Assembly: GCF_000974445.1 (NCBI RefSeq)
Contig: NZ_BBOJ01000002.1
Span: forward strand, 62,001 to 126,000
DNA length: 64,000 nucleotides
Direction of reading: 5' to 3'
Source: Lentzea aerocolonigenes
Lineage (GTDB): Bacteria; Actinomycetota; Actinomycetes; Mycobacteriales; Pseudonocardiaceae
Both the position numbers and the translations under genes were made by a program. This document shows positions 51,331 through 58,381 of the stretch, one piece after another. The stretch's first letter is position 1. Each line of letters opens with the position of its first letter. The notes beneath the pieces were generated by a model. The model was not told the origin of the DNA. It did not search any database and saw nothing but the letters and a program-made list of their open reading frames with translations.

Positions 51331-52629
51331 ATGCGACGATCCACCCTGCTCGTCATCCCCGCCGTTTTGGCGTCGCTCGTGACGCCGGCGGCCCACGCGG
51401 CGACCGGCGGCACCTTCGAGGTGCTGACCTACAACGTGGCGGGCCTGCCGGACGGCCTCTCGTCCGGCGACCCCGCCGTGAACACCCCGCTGATCAGCCC
51501 GCGCCTGGCGCCCTACCAGATCATCAACGTCCAGGAGGACTTCAACTACCACGCGGCCCTGTACGCGGGTGACAACCACGCGTACCGCACGCCGACGAGC
51601 GGCGGTGTGCCGTTCGGCAGCGGCCTGAACACGCTGTCCCACCTGCCCTACAGCGATCTCGAACGCACGAAGTGGTCGTCCTGCAACGGCACGGACTGCC
51701 TGACGCCCAAGGGATTCACCTACAAGCGGATCAGGCTGGCCGACGGCGTGCACGTCGACCTCTACAACCTGCACCCCAACGCCGGCACGGAGAACGCCGA
51801 CCTCGCCGCGCGCCGCTCGAACATCAGCCAGCTGTCCCGCTTCATCGCCGCGAACTCGGCCGGCAACGCGGTCATCGTCATGGGCGACACCAACACCCGC
51901 TACACCCGCGCCGAGGACAACATCCGCGAGCTCGTCACCACCAACGGCCTGACCGACGCGTGGGTGCAGCTCGAACGCGGCGGCCAGGCTCCGGCGGCGG
52001 GTGCTCCCGCGGTGCTGTGCGACCCGGCGGCGCTCACCGACGCGTGCGAGGTGGTCGACAAGATCCTCTACCGGGGCAACCGGCAGATCACGCTGACCGC
52101 GCGGGACTACCGCAACGACAACGCGGCTTTCGTTGACGCGCAGGGCAAGCCGCTGTCGGACCACTACCCGGTCGCGACGAGGTTCGACTGGTCCGCCGAC
52201 GACAACATCAGGCTCAGCGCCGAGTCGGGCGGCCCGCACGGCACGCCGTTCACCGACCTCGCCGCGGTCGACCTGGGTGCGGTGCGCACGCTCACCCTGC
52301 GCGGCGGCAGCAGGCTCGACCAGGTGTCCTTCACGCTGGCCAACGGCAGGACGTTCACCCACGGCGGCAACGGCGGCACGGCGACGAGCCTCACCCTCGA
52401 ACCGGGCGAGCACTTCGTGTCCGCGAAGTTCAGCCAGGGCCAGTACAACGGCCACACGCGGGTCTTTTCGGCGTCGTTCACCACGAACCGCGGGCGCACG
52501 CTCTCCGCGGGCCAGCAGACCGGCGAGACGATCACCGCGACCGCACCGGCCGGGTGGCGCCTCGCGGGCTTCACCGGCCGGTCGGGTGACGAGGTCGACC
52601 GGCTCGGCGCGATCTTCGTGCCCGCCTAG
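51331..52629 (+). CDS. Secreted endonuclease/exonuclease/phosphatase-family protein with jacalin-like lectin domain
   Basis: A 432-residue exported protein. ATG 51331 follows GAGGAG; a Sec signal ends near ALA-like VTPAAHAATGG. The EEP (DNase I-like) domain shows FEVLTYNVAGLP, the QEDFNYHA block, VIVMGDTNTRYTRAED and the final SDHYPV, giving the acid and His residues of this metal-dependent phosphodiesterase fold (sphingomyelinase, DNase or phosphatase activity are all possible). Residues about 300-432 form a jacalin-like beta-prism (LRGGSRLDQVSFTLANG, ending DEVDRLGAIFVP), which usually binds carbohydrate. A lectin-targeted secreted phosphodiesterase is the likely role. Its stop shares the CTAG with the convergent gene. 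Confidence 0.85.
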   Translation: MRRSTLLVIPAVLASLVTPAAHAATGGTFEVLTYNVAGLPDGLSSGDPAVNTPLISPRLAPYQIINVQEDFNYHAALYAGDNHAYRTPTSGGVPFGSGLNTLSHLPYSDLERTKWSSCNGTDCLTPKGFTYKRIRLADGVHVDLYNLHPNAGTENADLAARRSNISQLSRFIAANSAGNAVIVMGDTNTRYTRAEDNIRELVTTNGLTDAWVQLERGGQAPAAGAPAVLCDPAALTDACEVVDKILYRGNRQITLTARDYRNDNAAFVDAQGKPLSDHYPVATRFDWSADDNIRLSAESGGPHGTPFTDLAAVDLGAVRTLTLRGGSRLDQVSFTLANGRTFTHGGNGGTATSLTLEPGEHFVSAKFSQGQYNGHTRVFSASFTTNRGRTLSAGQQTGETITATAPAGWRLAGFTGRSGDEVDRLGAIFVPA

Positions 52630-53240
52630 GACCCAGCCGAGGGAACGAGCACACCGCTCGGGCGCGGACGCAGCGAACGCACGCCGACCATCACCAGCCA
52701 AGCACTCCACAGCAGGTAACCGGCGAAGTTCACGACGTCCGCGCCCGGCACGTGCAGCGGTGTCAGCACACCGCTAGCGATCATCACGGCGGACGGCCAG
52801 CCGAGCCACGGCGCGATGCCGAGGGCACGCACGACAGCCACCGTCCACGCCGCGGTGAACAGGTAGCCGAGCGTTTCGCCGATCACGACGCCCAGCACGA
52901 GGTTCAGCGTGTCGAACGTCGCCGGATCGGTCACGTGCGGCACCAGCAACGGCCATCTGAGCAGGCCGACGACCTGCACCACCGCCGCCGTGACGCCGAG
53001 CCAGGCGGTGCGCCGGTGCAGGAGCAACGCGAGCGGCGCGAGCAGGGCGGCACTGAACGCCAGCAGGGCGAACTCGCTGCCGATCACCCCCGCGTTCGCC
53101 TGGAACCGGGCCATCGCGTCCGGCTCCAGCAGGATGTCCGGGTAGTCGAAGGAGGCGCTGAGCAGCGCAAAAGACGCGTTCGCGGCGACAACGGCCGTGA
53201 ACGCCAGAGCAGCGATCGATCTCTGTACAGTGTCCAGCAT
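52626..53240 (-). CDS. DUF4386-like membrane protein
   Basis: A 204-residue protein with six hydrophobic segments (first ALAFTAVVAANASFALLS, last near FAGYLLWSAWLVMVGV) in the pattern of DUF4386 proteins, whose function is unknown. The ATG at 53240 lies within a divergent arrangement with a TetR regulator. One arm of the inverted-repeat operator falls inside codons 4-8, so the regulator probably represses this gene. It ends convergently with the EEP gene, with a 4-base overlap. Confidence 0.78.
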   Translation of the reverse strand: MLDTVQRSIAALAFTAVVAANASFALLSASFDYPDILLEPDAMARFQANAGVIGSEFALLAFSAALLAPLALLLHRRTAWLGVTAAVVQVVGLLRWPLLVPHVTDPATFDTLNLVLGVVIGETLGYLFTAAWTVAVVRALGIAPWLGWPSAVMIASGVLTPLHVPGADVVNFAGYLLWSAWLVMVGVRSLRPRPSGVLVPSAGS

Positions 53241-53270
53241 TCCCTGAGTCTGTACGCTGTACAGAGATCG
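53217..53270. promoter_or_regulatory. TetR operator: widely spaced inverted repeat
   Basis: Perfect 14-bp inverted arms CGATCTCTGTACAG (53217-53230) and its complement (53257-53270) flank the divergent starts, 26 bases apart. CTGTAC is repeated again at 53250-53255. Two half-operators or two full TetR sites could be present. Confidence 0.75.
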
Positions 53271-53287
53271 AGTCAAGGGGTGTGCCC

Positions 53288-53947
53288 GTGAAACCTGGTC
53301 CCAAGCGGTCGCTGTCCGAGGAGGCGATCGTCGGTGCCGCGCTGAAGCTGCTCGGCGAACGCGGTGGCGACGCCGTGTCGATGCGGAGCATCGCGGGCGA
53401 GGTCGGGGTCGCGCCGAACGCGATCTACACCTACTTCCCGGACAAGGCGGCGGTGCTGCGCGCCGTCGTCGACCGGCTCGTCGGCGAGCAGAGCCTCGAC
53501 GTGTTCGCTGATCGCACCGTGCCGTGGCGCCGGCGGATCCAGGAGGTCGCGCTCGGGCTGCGGGCACGGCTGCTCGACCACCCCGGCGCGACGCGGCTGC
53601 TGCTCGGCGCGCCGATGGACGGGCCGAAGGCGCTGGAGTTCGGGGAACGACTGCTCGACGTGCTCGCCGAGGCGGGACTGTCCGAAGAGGACGCGGCACG
53701 GGCGTCCTACACGCTGATCGTGTACCTGCTGGGGTCGATCGCGCTGGAGGCGGCGGAGCTCGACCCGGCGAAACCCGCTCCCCCGGAGGAGGAACGGGTC
53801 GCCGAGCGGCGCAAGGGCTTCGAAGCCGTTCCCGCACAGGCGTTTCCGCGCACCGCCGCGAGCGCGGACGTGATGGCCGCCTACATCTCGACCGATCAGT
53901 TCCTGTGGGGACTGGAGAGACTGGTGGACGGGCTGGTCCGCGGCTAG
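53288..53947 (+). CDS. TetR/AcrR-family transcriptional regulator
   Basis: A 219-residue regulator with an N-terminal helix-turn-helix (MRSIAGEVGVAPNAIYTYFP, about residues 29-48) and a C-terminal ligand-binding helical domain with a Pro/Glu-rich insert (PAKPAPPEEERVAERRKG). Start at the GTG 53288 is preferred because AAGGGG lies 7 bases upstream; a GTG at 53282 is too close to it. It sits next to the DUF4386 gene with the operator between them and probably represses both itself and that gene. Confidence 0.88.
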   Translation: MKPGPKRSLSEEAIVGAALKLLGERGGDAVSMRSIAGEVGVAPNAIYTYFPDKAAVLRAVVDRLVGEQSLDVFADRTVPWRRRIQEVALGLRARLLDHPGATRLLLGAPMDGPKALEFGERLLDVLAEAGLSEEDAARASYTLIVYLLGSIALEAAELDPAKPAPPEEERVAERRKGFEAVPAQAFPRTAASADVMAAYISTDQFLWGLERLVDGLVRG

Positions 53948-53954
53948 CCGCGGA

Positions 53955-55469
53955 TCAGTGCTCCAACAGCGAAACGCTGGTGCGGTAACCGGAGTCGCCG
54001 ACGTACGGCACCGGACGCCCGATCCCGATGGTCACGTTCACGTCCTTCCCCGTGATGTCACCGGTCGGGAAGTAGCGGCTCGGGATCAACCCTCCGGGGC
54101 ACCAGCTGCGCGGGTTGCTGGTGGTGTTGTTGCGGAAGATCCCCGGGTTGCCGTCCGGGCTGTACTGCTCCAGGCTCGCGCAGTCCACCGCCGTCGAGAA
54201 CGACCCGACCCTGGTTCCGTTCACCGACACGGTGACCGTGGTGTTCGAGTACTCCTCGCCGCCCGCCGCCGAGCCGTAACCCGCGATCACCAGCGCGATG
54301 TCGCCGCGGTTGCCGGAGGCCGTGTGCCTCACCGGGCCCGCGGTGATCGAGTTCGTGGTCTCCCGGACGCCTGAGATCATCCCGGTGACGTCGTGGTCCC
54401 GCGCGGTCAGTTCGACGCTCGACACCAACGACATCGAGTACCTGAAGCCGATCGCCCTGAACTCCGGAGTCACCTCGGGGTGCGAGTCGCAGGGGTCGCC
54501 GCGGTACGGGTTGGAGCCGCCGCCGATGCCGAGGTACACGTCCTTGCCGGGGTCGGCCAGCGCGCCGGCGTACGGGCCGAGGTCGGCGTCCGGGAACGTG
54601 TAGTTCGCCTTGACGCCGCGCCAGTAGTTGCTGAACGGCGTGATGAAGTCCTGCAGGGTCACCCTGGGCGTGGTCGCGGTCGGTGTGGTGCCCTTCGGGA
54701 CGGCGACGTAGAACACCGTGCCGATCCGGTCGTAGTTGTCGCACTGCGCGTGATAGCTCACCCGCACCCGCAGGTCGTCACCGATCAGCGCCTTCTCCGC
54801 GTCGGTCAGCTTCCTGGCGAACTCCGTGCCGCGGTTCCACATCAGCACCCCCGCGGGCGGGGTGTAGCCGACCGGGTCCTCGCTGGTGTAGATGCCGAAC
54901 TGCGGGATGCGGTCGAACACGGTGATCACTCCGCCGCCGGGAGTGCCGCTGCTGGTGCCGTACACCTCGAACTCGTAGATCCGCGCGGCCTGGTCGGTGC
55001 TCTGGGTCGGCGTGGTGACGAGGAGCTTGGCGTAGCGGGCGTTCGTGGCGGTGATCGGATGCGTCGTCGTGTCGGCGGTGTTGTTGGTGACGGTCACCGC
55101 GGTGGTCCAGGTGGTGCCGTCGGCGGACAGCTGAACGCTGAACGCCTTGGTGTTGTAGACGGCCGGCTCACCACCGGCACCGGCGTGCCTGACGGTGAAA
55201 CCGGTGACCGACGCGGGCACACCGAGGTCGACCTGGAGGTACTTGGTGGAGGCCGTCGAGCACCACTTGTCGCTGTTGCCACCGGAAACGCTGCCGTTGA
55301 CGGCCTTCTCCGGCCCTTCGGTGCCCGCGCAGGCGGCGGAGCCCGTCGCCGGTCTGTTGAGCGCGAGGTTGGTGTCGGCCGCGGTCGCGACCGGCGGGAC
55401 AGCGGTCAGGGACAGGGTGAGCACGCCCAACGACACGATCGTCCGGAGTGCCTTCAGCTGAACTGTCAT
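53955..55469 (-). CDS. Secreted CBM32 (F5/8 type C) protein with PNGase F-like domain
   Basis: A 504-residue exported protein with a Sec signal (VSLGVLTLSLTAVPPVATA). Residues about 30-165 form an F5/8 type C/CBM32 domain (LALNRPATGSAAC, ending RIYEFEVYG), which binds galactose-type sugars. From about 175 is a beta-sandwich domain (VFDRIPQFGIYTSEDPVG, DDLRVRVSYHAQCDNYDRIG, DFITPFSNYWRG) whose layout recalls the PNGase F family of asparagine amidases. The amidase call is tentative, since the catalytic Asp/Glu cannot be fixed by eye. It may act on plant or fungal glycoproteins. It is divergent from the GH43-AbfB gene. Confidence 0.7.
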   Translation of the reverse strand: MTVQLKALRTIVSLGVLTLSLTAVPPVATAADTNLALNRPATGSAACAGTEGPEKAVNGSVSGGNSDKWCSTASTKYLQVDLGVPASVTGFTVRHAGAGGEPAVYNTKAFSVQLSADGTTWTTAVTVTNNTADTTTHPITATNARYAKLLVTTPTQSTDQAARIYEFEVYGTSSGTPGGGVITVFDRIPQFGIYTSEDPVGYTPPAGVLMWNRGTEFARKLTDAEKALIGDDLRVRVSYHAQCDNYDRIGTVFYVAVPKGTTPTATTPRVTLQDFITPFSNYWRGVKANYTFPDADLGPYAGALADPGKDVYLGIGGGSNPYRGDPCDSHPEVTPEFRAIGFRYSMSLVSSVELTARDHDVTGMISGVRETTNSITAGPVRHTASGNRGDIALVIAGYGSAAGGEEYSNTTVTVSVNGTRVGSFSTAVDCASLEQYSPDGNPGIFRNNTTSNPRSWCPGGLIPSRYFPTGDITGKDVNVTIGIGRPVPYVGDSGYRTSVSLLEH

Positions 55470-55573
55470 GCGGCCCGATGCTGCCGAGCGGTTTCCGGCT
55501 CGTGGTAGACCCGATCGGCTGCCGAAATCCACACACGTATGTGAACGCTCACCGCACGTTCGACACGGCGTTC

Positions 55574-55586
55574 GACAAAGCTTGTC
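55574..55586. promoter_or_regulatory. Operator-like inverted repeat between divergent carbohydrate genes
   Basis: GACAA and TTGTC flank the spacer AGC, a 13-bp near-palindrome in the 148-base region between the CBM32 and GH43-AbfB genes, 32 bases upstream of the latter's ATG. Evidence is weak. Confidence 0.3.
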
Positions 55587-55617
55587 AGTCAAGAAAACGT
55601 TGGGTTACGGTTCGCCG

Positions 55618-57069
55618 ATGGCGTCCGTTGTTAGCGATAACAAGCTTGGCCGAGTCGCAGCGCTGGTGCTGGCCGCGGTGATCTGCGTCGTCGGCCTCCC
55701 GGTACCGAGCGCCACCGCTTCCCCGGCGGTGCGGTACACGAACCCGATCGCCGAACGGCGTGCCGATCCGCACATCTTCAAGCACACGGACGGCTTCTAC
55801 TACTTCACCGCGACGGTTCCGGAGTACGACCGGATCGTCCTGCGCCGCGCGACCACGATCCAGGGACTCTCCTCGGCGCCGGAGACCGTGATCTGGCGCA
55901 AGCACTCGAGCGGTGAGATGGCCGCGCACATCTGGGCGCCGGAGATCCACTTCATCAACGGCAAGTGGTACGTGTACTTCGCCGCCGGGCGCAGCGACGA
56001 CATCTGGCGCATCCGGATGTACGTGCTGGAGAGCTCGAGTGCCAACCCGGTGACCGGGACGTGGACCGAACGCGGCCGCATCACCACGCCGTGGGACACC
56101 TTCTCGCTGGACGCCTCGACGTTCGTGAACAACGGCGTGCGCTACCTGCTTTGGGCCCAGCAGGAACCGGGCATCTCGACGAACTCGAACGTCTACATCG
56201 CCCGCATGGGCGCGAACCCCTGGACGATCACCGGCACGGTCACCCGGCTGACGGTGCCGACCCTGGCCTGGGAGACCCGCGGATACAAGGTGGCCGAAGG
56301 GCCGACGGTGTTGCAGCGCAACGGAAAGATCTTCCTGACGTACTCGGCCAGCGCCACCGACGCGAACTACTGCCTCGGCCTGCTGACCGCCTCGGCGTCG
56401 GCGGACCTGCTCAACGCCGCGTCGTGGACCAAGAGCCCCAACCCGGTGTTCACCACCAACGACGCCACCGGCCAGTACGGCCCCGGCCACAACTCGTTCA
56501 CGGTGTCCGAGGACGGCCAAAGCGACGTCATGGTCTACCACGACCGCAACTACCGCGACATCAACGGTGATCCGCTCAACGACCCGAACCGGCGCACGCG
56601 CGTACAGAAGGTCTACTACAAGGCCGACGGCACACCGGACTTCGGCATCCCGGTCGCCGACGGCCCCGTGCCGGTCCGGCTCAAGGCCTACAACACCACC
56701 AGCTTCGTGCGGCACTGGGAGTACCGGGCGAAGCTGGAGGCGAACGTGTCGCCGCTCGCCGACTCCCAGTTCAAGCTCGTCCCGGGCCTGACGGGCTCGG
56801 ACACGGTGTCGCTGGAGTCGACGAACTTCCCCGGCTACTACCTGCGTCACCGCAACAACGAGCTCTGGGTCGAGCGCAACGACGGCAGCGCGTTGTTCCG
56901 CAACGACGCGAGCTTCACCCAGCGCGCGGGGCTCGCCGCGAGCTCGGCGGTGTCGTTCGAGTCGGTCAACTTCCCCGGCCTCTACGTGCGCAACAGCAAC
57001 GGGCTGATCAACCTGCAGGCGGTGAGCGACGCGCAGGGCCGCGCGGACGCGACGTTCGTGCTGGAGTAA
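55618..57069 (+). CDS. Secreted GH43 alpha-L-arabinofuranosidase-like enzyme with AbfB (CBM42) domain
   Basis: A 483-residue exported enzyme. A Sec signal (about residues 12-35) is followed by a GH43 propeller: Asp in NPIAERRADPHIF, the APEIHFINGKWYVYFAA strand, and the general acid Glu in VAEGPTVLQRNGKIFLTYS. The C-terminal 140 residues are an AbfB/CBM42 beta-trefoil (SLESTNFPGYYLRHRNNEL, FESVNFPGLYVRNSNGLI), which binds arabinofuranose. Together they point to exo-acting release of arabinose from arabinan side chains of pectin. The ATG at 55618 has no strong ribosome site. It lies next to the LacI regulator and PL11 genes. Confidence 0.88.
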   Translation: MASVVSDNKLGRVAALVLAAVICVVGLPVPSATASPAVRYTNPIAERRADPHIFKHTDGFYYFTATVPEYDRIVLRRATTIQGLSSAPETVIWRKHSSGEMAAHIWAPEIHFINGKWYVYFAAGRSDDIWRIRMYVLESSSANPVTGTWTERGRITTPWDTFSLDASTFVNNGVRYLLWAQQEPGISTNSNVYIARMGANPWTITGTVTRLTVPTLAWETRGYKVAEGPTVLQRNGKIFLTYSASATDANYCLGLLTASASADLLNAASWTKSPNPVFTTNDATGQYGPGHNSFTVSEDGQSDVMVYHDRNYRDINGDPLNDPNRRTRVQKVYYKADGTPDFGIPVADGPVPVRLKAYNTTSFVRHWEYRAKLEANVSPLADSQFKLVPGLTGSDTVSLESTNFPGYYLRHRNNELWVERNDGSALFRNDASFTQRAGLAASSAVSFESVNFPGLYVRNSNGLINLQAVSDAQGRADATFVLE

Positions 57070-57070
57070 G

Positions 57071-57130
57071 TGCCATCAGGCCCGACCCTGTCAGGCCCGG
57101 TGCCATCAGGCCCGGCCCTGTCAGGCCCGG
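57071..57130. repeat. Two tandem 30-bp repeats at the end of the lacI-type gene
   Basis: A 30-base unit starting TGCCATCAGGCCCG is repeated twice with one base changed, and holds four copies of TCAGGCCCG. The right end overlaps the last codons of the LacI gene (stop at 57121-57123), so the gene's 3' end has been copied into the space before the GH43-AbfB gene. Confidence 0.85.
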
Positions 57131-58128
57131 CGCAGTCGGGGCGCGGTGCTCGCGCGCCCCGACAGCTTCGGCGGCAGCAGCGTCAGCGGTGCCGTGGGAT
57201 GCCCGTTCAGCCGCGCCACCAGCAGTTCCGTCGCCTGCCGCCCCAGCTCCTCCGCCGGCAGCTGCACCGACGTGAGCTGCATCTGCTCCGCCAGTTCGTC
57301 CGGGCAGATCGCCACCACGGCCACGTCGTCGGGAACCCTGCGCCCCAACGCGCGCAGGCTTCCCGCGATCCAGCCGAGCGCGGCCTCGTTGTGCACGACG
57401 AGCGCCGTCATGGCCGGTTGGGTGCGCAGCAACGAACGCACGGACGCCAGCACGGACTCGTAGTCGTCCTCCGCGGGCATCGCCGTCGACGCGATGCCCC
57501 GTCGCATGGCCGCGGCGCCGAACCCCGCCATCGTGCGTTGCGCGTAGCCGGTGTTGCGCTGGTACACGACGCTCGGGGCGCCGAGGAACCCGATGTAGCG
57601 GTGGCCGAGGTCCGCCAGGTGGTCGACGCATCGCGCTCCGGCGGCTTCGAAGTCGAGGTCGACGCAGGTGAGTCCCTTGGCCGCCGCCGGGCGTCCGATG
57701 AGGACGGACGGCTGTGCCATCTGCCGCAGCAACGGCACGCGCTCGTCGTCCAGTTCGACGTCCATCACCAGGAAACCGTCGACCTGGGCGCTGCCGGCCA
57801 CCCGGCGCAGGCCTTGCGCACCCTGGTCCGCCGTCACGAGCAGCACGTCCATGTCGTACCGGCGAGCCGTGGTGACCGCCGCCGTCACGAACCGCATCAA
57901 CACCGGCAGGTGCACGCCGGGACGCAGCGGCAGCACCAGCGCCACCACGTTCGCTCTGCTGCTGGCGAGGGCTCGCGCACCGGCGTGCGGGTGGTAGCCC
58001 AGCAGCCGGATGCTCTCCCTGACCTTGGTGCGGGTCTGCGGTGAGATCGACCGCTTGCCCGTGAGCACGTAGGAGACGGTGCTCGGCGCTACGCCGGCAT
58101 GCCTCGCCACATCCGCGATGGTGACCAC
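57121..58128 (-). CDS. LacI-family transcriptional repressor of pectin/rhamnose genes
   Basis: A 335-residue regulator. Residues 3-25 form the helix-turn-helix and hinge start (TIADVARHAGVAPSTVSYVL), followed by the periplasmic-binding-like sugar sensor domain (DGFLVMDVELDDERVP; DLGHRYIGFLGAPS). The GTG start at 58128 follows GGAGG. The operator at 58146-58159 sits 18 bases upstream and matches the sites at 8455 and (less closely) 8358 and 58305, so it probably represses its own gene, the GH78 gene and the PL11 gene, and is released by a rhamnogalacturonan breakdown product. The regulated set is inferred from shared sites. Confidence 0.9.
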   Translation of the reverse strand: MVTIADVARHAGVAPSTVSYVLTGKRSISPQTRTKVRESIRLLGYHPHAGARALASSRANVVALVLPLRPGVHLPVLMRFVTAAVTTARRYDMDVLLVTADQGAQGLRRVAGSAQVDGFLVMDVELDDERVPLLRQMAQPSVLIGRPAAAKGLTCVDLDFEAAGARCVDHLADLGHRYIGFLGAPSVVYQRNTGYAQRTMAGFGAAAMRRGIASTAMPAEDDYESVLASVRSLLRTQPAMTALVVHNEAALGWIAGSLRALGRRVPDDVAVVAICPDELAEQMQLTSVQLPAEELGRQATELLVARLNGHPTAPLTLLPPKLSGRASTAPRLRRA

Positions 58129-58145
58129 GTCGGCACCTCCGTGTG

Positions 58146-58159
58146 TTGAAGCGTTTCGA
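58146..58159. promoter_or_regulatory. LacI-type operator upstream of the lacI-type gene
   Basis: TTGAAGCGTTTCGA differs from the inverse of the 8455 operator at one base. It lies 18 bases upstream of the regulator start, suggesting autorepression. Confidence 0.65.
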
Positions 58160-58304
58160 CAACATTACGAGCGGAGTACGACCTCCGCTCACCCCCGATG
58201 GTGGGAACGTGCACATTGACGGTTGACAGTCTGGGAAACGTGCCCGGTTCGACTTGTTCGACAGTGTTCGCGTCGAACACAGCGCTCGATTCGACGGTTC
58301 GACT

Positions 58305-58318
58305 GGAAAACGCTTTCC
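58305..58318. promoter_or_regulatory. LacI-type operator upstream of the PL11 lyase gene
   Basis: GGAAAACGCTTTCC, with perfect GGAAA/TTTCC arms around ACGC, shares the central ACGC of the 8455 site. It lies 64 bases upstream of the lyase start. TTCGAC occurs five or more times in the flanking 60 bases. Confidence 0.6.
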
Positions 58319-58381
58319 ACATTGTGTGCCAACGCATTCAGACGCTTGCGCCGCGTGCTGAGACGGGTCATCGTAGCCGCC

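Noticed and set aside
53937..53952. 16-bp palindrome CCGCGGCTAGCCGCGG at the end of the TetR gene
   Set aside because: It has no loop and includes the stop codon. Such GC palindromes are frequent by chance at this composition, so it is not called as a terminator.
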